Assembly (NCBI GenBank): GCA_004292955.1
Contig: RDXX01000027.1
Span: forward strand, 33,748 to 97,747
Length of the DNA: 64,000 nucleotides
Origin: Oscillatoriales cyanobacterium
GTDB lineage: Bacteria; Cyanobacteriota; Cyanobacteriia; Cyanobacteriales; Microcoleaceae
Direction of reading: 5' to 3'
Positions within the stretch are counted from its first letter, which is position 1. Each line of letters opens with the position of its first letter. Below, in pieces: positions 27,801 to 35,440 of this stretch. Below the pieces are notes generated by a model. That model was given only the letters and a program-made list of their open reading frames with translations, was not told the DNA's origin and did not search any database. Both the position numbers and the translations under genes were made by a program.

Positions 27801-30342
27801 ATGTCTAGCGCTACCTCAAACTTTGAGCGAGGCGATCGCGAAATTGAGTCAGAAAGAAGGCGTTACCCTCTACATGACACTGCTGGCAGCGTTCAAAACC
27901 TTGCTCTATCGCTACACGGGGCAGACCGATATTGTTGTAGGCACTGTCACCGCAGGACGCAACCAGCCCGAGATTCAGCAGCTAATTGGGTGCTTCGTCA
28001 ACACTTTGGTACTGCGTACCGATTTCAAGGACAACCCTACTTTCCGGCAGTTGCTCGAAAGGATGCGGGAAGTGACTTTGGAAGCATTTGCTTGCCAAGA
28101 TGTGCCTTTTGAGAAGTTGGTAGAAGCACTGCAACCGGAGCGAAATTTGGGTCAAAACCCGCTGTTCCAAGTTGCTTTTGTTCTCCAACCCCCAATGTCA
28201 GGCGTTAATTCGATTCTGAATTGGAGCCAGTTAGATATTGATACCGAAACGGCAAAGTTTGATTTAACCCTGGAATTACAGGAGACATCCGAGGGCATAG
28301 TCGGTCGTTTTGAGTACAGCATAGATTTGTTTAATGCTGACACGATCGATCGGATGGTTGGACATTTCCAAACCCTGCTGGAAGGAATCGTCTCTAATCC
28401 AGAGCAAAAAATCTCAGAATTACCCCTTTTAACTGAGTGGGAACGGCAGCAGTTAGTAGCGTGGAATAATACCGCAACCGATTACCCTCAAAATGCGTGC
28501 ATACACCAGTTGTTTGAAGAGCAGGTAGAGCGATCGCCAGATGCTATTGCCCTAGTATTTGAAGACCAACAACTTACCTATAAAGAGCTGAACCAACGAG
28601 CAAACCAGTTAGCGCATTATCTGGGCAAATTAGGTGTCACCGCTGAAGTAATGGTGGGAATTTGTGTAGAGCGTTCCTTGGAGATGGTAGTGGGACTGCT
28701 GGGTATTCTCAAAGCTGGCGGGGCTTATGTACCACTAGATCCAGCTTATCCGCCAGAGCGTTTGGCCTTGATGTTAGAAGATGCCCAAGTACCAGTGCTG
28801 CTGACTCAGAGGCGGTTAGTTGAATCTCTTCCCAAACACCAAGCGCGAGTTGTCTGTCTGGACACAGATTGGGAAATTATTGAGCGACAGAGTGAGGAAA
28901 ATCCTGAATGCAGCTTAACCTCTGAGAACCTGGCTTATGTGATTTACACTTCCGGGTCTACAGGGAAGCCAAAAGGCGTACTTGTCGGGCATCGAGGACT
29001 ATGCAACCTGGCTATAGCACAGATTCAGATATTCGACGTACAACCGAACAGCAGAGTTCTCCAATTTGCTTCCTTGAGCTTTGATGTTGCAACTTCCGAT
29101 TGGGTTATTGCCTTGTGTTCGGGAGCAACTCTCTGTATCGCAATCAATAATGCTCTTTTGGCAGGTTCTGATTTGATTGAGGTATTGCGCGATCGAGCTA
29201 TTACCCACATTGAATTACCAGTAGCAGTCTTGGGAGTTGTTCCTTTTGAAGAGCTTTCTACATTGCAAACAATTATTGTTGGGGGAGAAACTGTTTCCGT
29301 CGATGTTGTGGCTAAGTGGGCACCGGGTCGTCGATTCTTTAACGCTTATGGGCCGACCGAATCCACCGTTTGTGCAACGATCGCCGAATGTACCGATAGT
29401 CAAGAGCCGCCGTCCATCGGTCGCCCGATCGCCAATACGCAAGTTTATCTGTTGGATGCCCATTTGCAGCTTGTGCCGATCGGCATTCCCGGAGAAATCT
29501 ATATTGGCGGTGCTGGTTTAGCGCGGGGCTACCTCAACCGACCTGAACTAACTGCGGAACGCTTTATTCCCAACCCCTTTAGCAACGAACCGGGTTCTCG
29601 CCTCTATAAAACAGGCGACTTAGCTCGCTACTTACCCGATGGCAATATCGAATTTCTAGGCCGCATCGATCACCAAGTAAAAATTCGGGGCTTCCGCATC
29701 GAATTAGGAGAAATTGAGGCGGTATTAAGCCAACACCCAGATGTGCAGGAGTCTCTAGTTATCAGCCGCTCCGATGTCTCCGGCAACCAGCGCTTAGTCG
29801 CTTATATTATTTCCAACCTCGGACTAGAACACACAGATTTCGGCAGTTGGCGAAACTTTTTGAAGCAAAAACTGCCCGACTATATGGTGCCTTCCAGCTT
29901 TGTATTTTTGCCTAATTTCCCACTTACACCCAATGGCAAAGTAGACCGTAAGGCACTGCCTGAACCTGAGGCTATTAACCCAGAGTTGTCAGCAACTTAT
30001 GTGGCTCCTCAAACTGAGATAGAACAAAATATCGCTACTGTTTGGCAACAGCTATTACACTTGGAAAAAGTAGGTGTAGATGATAATTTCTTCGATTTAG
30101 GGGGTCATTCATTATTGATGGCTCAGGCTCACAGCCAACTGCGCGAAGTGGTGGACAGAGATGTGTCAATCGTTGAAATGTTTAAATATCCAACCATCAG
30201 ATCTTTGGCTAAATATTTAAGTGAGGAGCCTGAAGAACAATCCTCTGTTGGGTCAAGTCAAGAGCGGATTAAAAAACAAAAAGACGCCATGAACCGCCAA
30301 AAGCAAAAACAAGCCCTAAAGGGAAAGAATAAAAATCGATAA
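24862..30342 (+). CDS. Nonribosomal peptide synthetase, A(Cys, with PilZ-like insert)-PCP-C-A-PCP
   Basis: 1826 residues. The protein begins directly with an adenylation domain, as in a loading module. A1 has YTSGSTGQPKG (158-168), and code residues D204 L205 Y208 N247 L275 S277 L337 I345 W346 K640 give DLYNLSLIWK, the known cysteine code; A5 is GGATEAS. A1 carries about 35 extra residues (297-333), partly encoded by a palindromic GC-rich repeat, and a PilZ-like domain (about 500-590) between A8 and A9 (LPDYMVP, 618-624). PCP1 Ser697. C domain about 735-1165 with intact HHIAIDG (889-895). A2 about 1215-1710, tentative code DVSEIGAVC, substrate unclear. PCP2 Ser1750. A Lys/Gln-rich tail may dock onto the PKS that follows. 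Ribosome site AAGGA at 24849-24853. No cyclisation, epimerisation or thioesterase domain. Confidence 0.93.
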   Translation: MLDNFPDRCIHELFEFQVERSPDAIAVIFEGKQLTYQDLNSQANQLAHYLKTVGVGPEVLVAACVERSLEMVVGLLGILKAGGAYVPLDPHYPANRLAFMLEHSQTPVLLTQQHLVESLPSHQARVICLDGNLETVDRSREENPDSGVTSDNLAYVIYTSGSTGQPKGVAIEHRGAVNTLLDINQRFEVGAGDRVLALSSLSFDLSVYDIFGLLAAGGTVVIPQVSATPDPAHWVDLIVQAQVTIWNSAPALMQMLVDYAAVHSKDLSSSLRLVLLSGDWIPLTLPDQIKNLVSRWVSESLDLDIEPQLSRAGVQPGQCLDSSSQLDESLIPAVIGLGGATEASIWSILYPIETIDPTWKSIPYGGSMTNQHFYVLDEAMEPCQEGVVGELYIGGIGLARCYWRDEEKTSKRFITHPHTGDRLYCTGDLGSYLPDGNIEFIGRIDHQVKIRGFRIELGEIEAVLGQHPDVQVAVVAAQEDVPGQKRSIAAYVVSKVTAERIPFKSECLAEFDGDRSVKLETEDISISGIGAIGVPDNWSKGKRLHLRLVLPGDTEERCFEGTVAWCQGNQAGIELSLTASEKAVIQQSMDYLLETQGFLKFLQRTTAGKLRNFLKDKLPDYMVPSSFVFLKTMPLTPNGKIDRQKLLAPAIKIPELGQDYVAPQTPVEDVVAGIWAEVLGLERVGIRDNFLELGGHSLVVTQIATRIRDTFQVELPLRTLFESATVADLARNLEIASQKSPTPQPSSIQPISRHRDLPLSFSQQQLWFLCQLAPDLPFYNEPITIRLPGSVNIAALERSINEIIKRHEILRTTFAVVDGQPVMVIQDAFNFILPVVNIGELPEAERESEALRLGTLEAQQPFDLTQGPLLRGTLMRLGEADYRLFLTIHHIAIDGVSLYSLFMKELATLYSAFSLGGRSPLPELPVQFADFAYWQRQWLQPEVLENQLRYWKQQLANLSTLQLPTDRSRSPIQTFRGARQCLALPQTLSEAIAKLSQKEGVTLYMTLLAAFKTLLYRYTGQTDIVVGTVTAGRNQPEIQQLIGCFVNTLVLRTDFKDNPTFRQLLERMREVTLEAFACQDVPFEKLVEALQPERNLGQNPLFQVAFVLQPPMSGVNSILNWSQLDIDTETAKFDLTLELQETSEGIVGRFEYSIDLFNADTIDRMVGHFQTLLEGIVSNPEQKISELPLLTEWERQQLVAWNNTATDYPQNACIHQLFEEQVERSPDAIALVFEDQQLTYKELNQRANQLAHYLGKLGVTAEVMVGICVERSLEMVVGLLGILKAGGAYVPLDPAYPPERLALMLEDAQVPVLLTQRRLVESLPKHQARVVCLDTDWEIIERQSEENPECSLTSENLAYVIYTSGSTGKPKGVLVGHRGLCNLAIAQIQIFDVQPNSRVLQFASLSFDVATSDWVIALCSGATLCIAINNALLAGSDLIEVLRDRAITHIELPVAVLGVVPFEELSTLQTIIVGGETVSVDVVAKWAPGRRFFNAYGPTESTVCATIAECTDSQEPPSIGRPIANTQVYLLDAHLQLVPIGIPGEIYIGGAGLARGYLNRPELTAERFIPNPFSNEPGSRLYKTGDLARYLPDGNIEFLGRIDHQVKIRGFRIELGEIEAVLSQHPDVQESLVISRSDVSGNQRLVAYIISNLGLEHTDFGSWRNFLKQKLPDYMVPSSFVFLPNFPLTPNGKVDRKALPEPEAINPELSATYVAPQTEIEQNIATVWQQLLHLEKVGVDDNFFDLGGHSLLMAQAHSQLREVVDRDVSIVEMFKYPTIRSLAKYLSEEPEEQSSVGSSQERIKKQKDAMNRQKQKQALKGKNKNR
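25788..25814. repeat. GC-rich palindromic repeat inside the NRPS coding sequence
   Basis: GAGTAGGGCGGGCGTCCAGC then CCGGCCAG, with GGGC/GCCC arms. It resembles the stem of the MITE at 49526-49586 (GGGCGGGACGCCC) and encodes part of the insert between motifs A4 and A5. The frame is kept. Confidence 0.5.
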
Positions 30343-30360
30343 CTCTAAATTTTCCAAATG

Positions 30361-30560
30361 AGGTACGTAGTTGCGCTCTTAGGTACGTTGTTGCGCTTCA
30401 GCGCTCCGGAAGGAGGCTCAAGCCCAACAACATACCATCCCGAAAGAGGGCTAAAGCCCAACAACATACCATCCTCAAAGAGGGCTAAAGCCCAACAACA
30501 TACCTAAGAGGGCTAAAGCCCAACAACGTACCTAAGAGGGCTAAAGCCCAACAACGTACC
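30361..30560. repeat. REP array between NRPS and PKS
   Basis: Two units in plus orientation (GGTACGTAGTTGCGC type) are followed by about five in minus orientation, each with an AGGGCTAAAGCCC stem and an AACAACATACC or AACAACGTACC tail. The array fills most of the 259-bp gap between two genes that should be co-transcribed. Confidence 0.85.
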
Positions 30561-30601
30561 GATTCAATTGTCCAAAGTATTGTTACCAGGAAAGAATCAA
30601 A

Positions 30602-33600
30602 ATGGATAACTCTGAAAAAACCACCCAATCTTCTCTAGAAGGTATCGCGATCGTCGGCATGGCGGGTCGCTTTCCTGGCGCGAAAAATGTTGATGAGTTT
30701 TGGCAAAACCTGCGTGATGGTGTTGAATCTATTTCTTTCTTCTCCGAACAAGAACTAGCATCTTTCGGGATTGAGCCATCAGTCGTGCGCGATCCACGCT
30801 ATGTAAAAGCCAGAGCGGTACTAGCAGATATTGAGTTGTTTGATGCTTCATTCTTTGGGTTGAATCCTAGAGAAGCTGAAATCACAGATCCACAACACCG
30901 CTTTTTCTTGGAATCGGCTTGGCAGGCTCTAGAAAATGCGGGCTACAACTCAGAAACTTACGAAGGTGCGATTGGGGTTTACGCAGGCGCAGGGAGTTTC
31001 AATACTTATTTTTTGAATAACCTTTATCCGAATCGTCAGCTTAGAGAATCTGTGGGAGATTTCCAACTTACGATCGCCAATGAGAAAGATTTTCTGTCAA
31101 CTCGCGTTTCTTATAAATTAAACTTGAAGGGGCCGAGTGTTACTGTCCAAACAGCCTGTTCAACTTCATTAGTTGCGATCGGCATGGCTTGCCAAAGTTT
31201 GCTAAATTACCAATGCGATATGGCTTTGGCTGGTGGCGTTTCTATAGGCGTCAATCAAAAGACAGGCTATTTTTATAAAGAGGGCATGATTCTTTCTCCA
31301 GACGGGCACTGTAGGGCTTTTGATGCTAATGCACAGGGAACTGTTAGCGGTAGCGGTGTGGGAATTGTGGTTTTGAAAAGATTAGAGGAGGCGATCGCAG
31401 ATGGAGATTATATTCATGCGGTAATCAAAGGTTGCGCTATTAATAACGATGGTGCTCTGAAAGTTGGCTACACAGCTCCTAGTATAGACGGTCAGGCGCA
31501 GGCGATCGCAGATGCCTTAGCAATAGCCGAGATTCCCCCTGAAACCGTCAGCTATATAGAAGCTCACGGAACTGGAACACCCCTCGGCGATCCGATCGAA
31601 ATCGCTGCGCTGACGCAAGCTTTCTCTGTGGATACTAAGAAAAAAGGCTTTTGTGCGATCGGTTCGGCCAAAACCAATATCGGACATTTAGATACTGCGG
31701 CTGGTGTTGCTGGCTTAATCAAAACTGTCCAGGCTCTCAAACACCAGCTAATACCCCCTAGCTTGCATTTTGAACAGCCAAATCCTCAGATTGATTTTGC
31801 CAACAGTCCTTTTTATGTCAATACCCAACTTTCCGAATGGAAAGCAGGTAAATCACCCCGTCGTGCTGGAGTTAGTTCTTTTGGCATTGGTGGAACTAAT
31901 GCTCATGTAGTTCTTGAAGAAGCGCCTATTGCAGAAGCATCAGGAGAATCTCGCCCATCGCAACTATTAGTTATCTCGGCAAAAACTAGCTCTGCACTTG
32001 ATAGTGCTACTGCCAACTTAAGCAAGTATTTGAAACAAAATACCGATGTAAATTTTGCTGATGTGGCTTACACGCTGCAAGTCGGCAGAAAGGCTTTTAA
32101 CCATCGACGCATAGTGGTTTGCAATGACAGTCAAGATGGTTTTACAGCCCTTGAGAATCTCGATTTAAAACGAGTTTTTACCAACTTCCAAGAGTCGAAA
32201 AATTCACCTGTCGTATTTATGTTTTCAGGACAGGGTTCGCAGTACATCAATATGAGCTTGGAGGTTTACCAAGTTGAACCAACATTTCGCGAACAGATCG
32301 ATCTATGTTCGGAAATTCTGAAACCTTACTTGGGCATTGACTTGCGCCACGTACTTTATCCAAGCGCAGCAGAAGCAGAAGCAGCTACCAACCAACTAAC
32401 ACAGACTGCGATCGCACAACCTGCACTATTTGCGATCGAATATGCTTTAGCTAAATTGTGGATGTCTTGGGGAGTGCATCCTCAAGCAATGATTGGTCAT
32501 AGCATTGGCGAATATGTAGCAGCTTGTTTGGCTGGTGTGTTCTCCTTGGAAGAGGGCTTATCCTTGGTAGCTGCACGAGGTAAATTGATGCAACAACTGC
32601 CTGCTGGTTCCATGCTTGCAGTGCCACTGACAGAACAGCAAGTCAAACCCTTACTCGGCAATAAGCTGGATCTAGCTGCGATCAATGGAGCATCTATAAG
32701 CGTGGTTTCAGGTGCCACCGAGGCCGTAGATGAATTGGAACAAAAACTAAAAGAAAAAGGTGTAGAGTGTCGCAGGTTGCACACATCCCATGCCTTTCAT
32801 TCACAAATGATGGAGCCAATTTTAGAGCCATTTACCGAACAGGTGAAAAAAGTCAAGCTCAAATCACCAAAAATTCCCTACATATCCAATGTTACTGGGA
32901 ATTGGATTACAGCGGAAGAGGCGACAAGCCCCAGTTATTATGCTCAACATCTGCGTCAAACAGTAAGGTTTGCAGAGGGTTTACAACAGCTATTAAACCA
33001 GCCCAATCAAATATTGCTAGAAGTGGGTCCCGGACGGACATTGAACACGCTAGCAAAACAACATCACAATAAGCCTTCTGAACAGATTATACTTTCTTCA
33101 TTGCGCCATCCGCAAGACCAAAAATCAGATGTAGCTTTCTTACTTACTACATTGGGTCAGCTTTGGCTAGGAGGAGTACAAATAGATTGGTCTCAATTTT
33201 ATGCTGATGAGCAGCGTTATCGTCTCCCATTGCCAACCTATCCGTTTGAGCGCCAACGTTACTGGATTGAACCACCAGGAATCGAGCAACCGATTAAAAT
33301 TGGATCTTTACCCGATGACAATTCCCCAAATGTAGATTCAGCACAACTCCATTCTCGACCGAATCTACAAAATACTTATAGTGTTCCTAGAGATGAAATG
33401 GAGCAAACTATTGCTACGATATGGCAAGAATTTCTAGGGATTGAACAAGTGGGAATTGATGATGATTTTTTTGATTTAGGGGGGGATTCATTATTAGCAG
33501 TTCAACTAATAACTAAGTTAAACGAAAAACTGCAAAAAAACTTGTCTCCCCACAGCCTGTTACAATCATCAACTATTGCAGCTTTGGCTGAATTAATTAA

Positions 33601-34450
33601 AGATGATTCCGGGTTGTCTGCGAGCGATAATCAGCAATCCCAGTCAGCTTCGGAGTCGTTATTAGTGGAGATTCGGCGGGGGAGTTTGAAACAACCTTTG
33701 TTTTTAGTGCATCCGGTAGGCGGACACGTTTACATTTATCGGGATTTGGCACGTTATCTCGGTTCAGAGCGGCCTATTGTGGGAATACAAGCACCTGCTT
33801 CGGTTGATGAAACAGATGCCTCTATCACAGTTGAGGCCATGGCGACTCGCTATATCGAAGCTTTGCAGATTCGCCAACCTGAAGGGCCCTATTTCCTAGG
33901 AGGTTCTTCCTTTGGTGGCACAGTTGCTTTTGAGATGGCGCAACAACTGAATGCGATCGGTCAAAAAGTAGCATTGCTAACTCTGATAGATACTCCTGGC
34001 CCCGGTCAAATGCCTGTTTTAGAGACAGAAGATGATACAGCAATTCTGGTTTATATACTAGGTGTTGGTTTCGATCTGTCTCTTTCTTTGGATGTCCTCC
34101 AACAGCTTGAGCAAGATGAGCAACTTCTCTACTTTTTAGAGCAAGTAAAGATTGCTAATAGGGTAGTTCCTCCCGATTTTGGATTGCCTGAGATTCGTCA
34201 CTTTCTTCATCTGTTTAAAGTACACGGTCAAGCTATGCGAAATTACATCCCTCAAGCTTATCCGGGTCGAATTATCTTTTTTCGTGCTAGCGAACAAAAT
34301 GAAGTTAATCCTAAAAATCCTGAATTGCCATGGATTGAGGTGGCTGGGGGAGGGATAGAGGTTCGAGAGGTGCCGGGAAATCATATTACTATGAATTACC
34401 CTCCTCATGTTCAGGTTATGGCCCAACAACTTAGAGAATATATTGATTAG
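30602..34450 (+). CDS. Type I polyketide synthase module, KS-AT-ACP-TE
   Basis: 1282 residues that extend and release the peptide made by the upstream NRPS. KS: residues about 13-440 with the Cys186-His322-His362 triad (TACSTS, EAHGTGT, NIGH). AT: about 535-835, Ser634 in GHSIGEY, and HAFH at 730-733, the malonyl-CoA type. ACP: Ser963 in DLGGDSL. Thioesterase: about 1035-1275, Ser1103 in GSSFG and His1261 in GNHITMN. There are no KR, DH, ER or MT domains, so the added acetate unit should stay a beta-keto group. AGGAAAG at 30588-30594 is the ribosome site. The TE marks the end of the assembly line: two amino acids plus one malonate. Confidence 0.95.
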   Translation: MDNSEKTTQSSLEGIAIVGMAGRFPGAKNVDEFWQNLRDGVESISFFSEQELASFGIEPSVVRDPRYVKARAVLADIELFDASFFGLNPREAEITDPQHRFFLESAWQALENAGYNSETYEGAIGVYAGAGSFNTYFLNNLYPNRQLRESVGDFQLTIANEKDFLSTRVSYKLNLKGPSVTVQTACSTSLVAIGMACQSLLNYQCDMALAGGVSIGVNQKTGYFYKEGMILSPDGHCRAFDANAQGTVSGSGVGIVVLKRLEEAIADGDYIHAVIKGCAINNDGALKVGYTAPSIDGQAQAIADALAIAEIPPETVSYIEAHGTGTPLGDPIEIAALTQAFSVDTKKKGFCAIGSAKTNIGHLDTAAGVAGLIKTVQALKHQLIPPSLHFEQPNPQIDFANSPFYVNTQLSEWKAGKSPRRAGVSSFGIGGTNAHVVLEEAPIAEASGESRPSQLLVISAKTSSALDSATANLSKYLKQNTDVNFADVAYTLQVGRKAFNHRRIVVCNDSQDGFTALENLDLKRVFTNFQESKNSPVVFMFSGQGSQYINMSLEVYQVEPTFREQIDLCSEILKPYLGIDLRHVLYPSAAEAEAATNQLTQTAIAQPALFAIEYALAKLWMSWGVHPQAMIGHSIGEYVAACLAGVFSLEEGLSLVAARGKLMQQLPAGSMLAVPLTEQQVKPLLGNKLDLAAINGASISVVSGATEAVDELEQKLKEKGVECRRLHTSHAFHSQMMEPILEPFTEQVKKVKLKSPKIPYISNVTGNWITAEEATSPSYYAQHLRQTVRFAEGLQQLLNQPNQILLEVGPGRTLNTLAKQHHNKPSEQIILSSLRHPQDQKSDVAFLLTTLGQLWLGGVQIDWSQFYADEQRYRLPLPTYPFERQRYWIEPPGIEQPIKIGSLPDDNSPNVDSAQLHSRPNLQNTYSVPRDEMEQTIATIWQEFLGIEQVGIDDDFFDLGGDSLLAVQLITKLNEKLQKNLSPHSLLQSSTIAALAELIKDDSGLSASDNQQSQSASESLLVEIRRGSLKQPLFLVHPVGGHVYIYRDLARYLGSERPIVGIQAPASVDETDASITVEAMATRYIEALQIRQPEGPYFLGGSSFGGTVAFEMAQQLNAIGQKVALLTLIDTPGPGQMPVLETEDDTAILVYILGVGFDLSLSLDVLQQLEQDEQLLYFLEQVKIANRVVPPDFGLPEIRHFLHLFKVHGQAMRNYIPQAYPGRIIFFRASEQNEVNPKNPELPWIEVAGGGIEVREVPGNHITMNYPPHVQVMAQQLREYID

Positions 34451-34454
34451 GTAC

Positions 34455-34500
34455 TGATTAGGTACGTTTTAGGTACGTTGTTGGGCTTTAGCCCTCTTTC
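34455..34500. repeat. REP units at the PKS 3' end
   Basis: GGTACGTTGTTGGGCTTTAG and CCCTC follow the PKS stop directly; the partial copies read TAGGTAC. These are plus-orientation REP units next to the minus-orientation 30-bp array. Confidence 0.7.
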
Positions 34501-34680
34501 AGAGCTCTGAAGCACAACTACGAGCCTTTCGGAGCGCTGAAGCGCAACTACGTACCTTTCGGAGCGCTGAAGCGCAACTACGAGCCTTTCGGAGCGCTGA
34601 AGCGCAACTACGTACCTTTCGGAGCGCTGAAGCGCAACTACGTACCTTTCGGAGCGCTGAAGCGCAACTACTTACCTTTA
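34501..34680. repeat. Six tandem 30-bp REP units upstream of the RAYT gene
   Basis: Six exact-length units, each with GGAGCGCTGAAGCGCAACTA then CGTACCTTTC or a close variant. On the minus strand each unit reads GTAG followed by the TTGCGCTTCAGCGCTCC hairpin, the GTAG-plus-hairpin layout of RAYT substrates. There are no unique spacers, so it is not CRISPR. The last base is the first base of the RAYT start codon. Confidence 0.9.
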
Positions 34681-35270
34681 TGTATGAATATCGGAAATTA
34701 ACTTTAGAAGAACGGGTGCAACTTGTTAATGAAAGGTTGGCTAAGGGATATCCTGCTCATTCTCCACCTCATCCAGTGCGAGATTTTGAATTTTATCATC
34801 TTACAGTTAGTTGTTTTGAGCATAAATCTCGGATTAATACTCAGGAACGCCGTCACCAACTTTTAGATTCAATTTTTGAGAAGTTTATTTCCGATGGTAT
34901 CGAAATTAATGCTTGGGTAGTTTTACCGAATCATTATCATCTCTTAGTCCATCATGTTAATATGCCACAATTAAGTGTGCTATTTCGTTCGATTCACGGC
35001 CCCTTGGCTCGACAATGGAATCTTGAGGATCGTGTTACAGGTAAAGTGTGGTGTTCATTTAGCGATCGCGCTATTCGTTCCGAAAGGCATTATTATACAA
35101 CTATTAATTACATCAATTACAATCCTGTCAAACATGGCTGGGCAAAATCTCCTTATGATTGGTCAGCAAGTAGCGTACATTGGTATTTAGAGTATCAAGG
35201 AAGAGAGTGGCTAAGAAGTGCATGGACAGAATATCCGGTAAGAGATTATGGAAAAGGATGGGATGATTAA
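34680..35270 (+). CDS. REP-associated tyrosine transposase (RAYT), IS200-like Y1 family
   Basis: 196 residues. RAYTs are single-strand HUH/Y1 transposases related to TnpA of IS200/IS605 that recognise and spread REP hairpins. The HUH pair is in LPNHYHLLVH, and the catalytic tyrosine helix is YYTTINYINYNPVKHGW. The N-terminal YEYRK and FYHLTVSCF strands and the C-terminal DWSASSVHWYL match the family. The ATG begins on the last base of the sixth 30-bp REP unit, leaving no room for a normal ribosome site. Translation may depend on the repeat or on a later start. Oppositely oriented REP arrays flank the gene on both sides. It lies between the PKS and the methyltransferase, in the same direction. 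Confidence 0.9.
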   Translation: MYEYRKLTLEERVQLVNERLAKGYPAHSPPHPVRDFEFYHLTVSCFEHKSRINTQERRHQLLDSIFEKFISDGIEINAWVVLPNHYHLLVHHVNMPQLSVLFRSIHGPLARQWNLEDRVTGKVWCSFSDRAIRSERHYYTTINYINYNPVKHGWAKSPYDWSASSVHWYLEYQGREWLRSAWTEYPVRDYGKGWDD

Positions 35271-35400
35271 GGTAGGTAGTTAAAGGTACGTAGTTGCGCT
35301 TCAGCGCTCTTAGGGTACGTAGTTGCGCTTCAGCGCTCTTAGGGCTCGCATCCCAACAACATACCAAAGTGCTCTTGGGGCTGAAGCCCAACAACATACC
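35271..35400. repeat. REP units downstream of the RAYT gene
   Basis: Two plus-orientation units (GGTACGTAGTTGCGCTTCAG then CGCTC) are followed by units of the GGGCTGAAGCCCAACAACATACC type. Orientation is opposite to the array upstream of the RAYT gene, so the gene sits between inverted REPs. Confidence 0.85.
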
Positions 35401-35440
35401 AACAACTTATAATTGAAGATTGTAATTCACAGGATAACTC

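Noticed and set aside
34501..34680. A regular 30-bp repeat array that could be taken for CRISPR
   Set aside because: The units are contiguous with no unique spacers, and no cas gene is present. The unit has the GTAG-plus-hairpin form of a REP and lies beside a RAYT gene.
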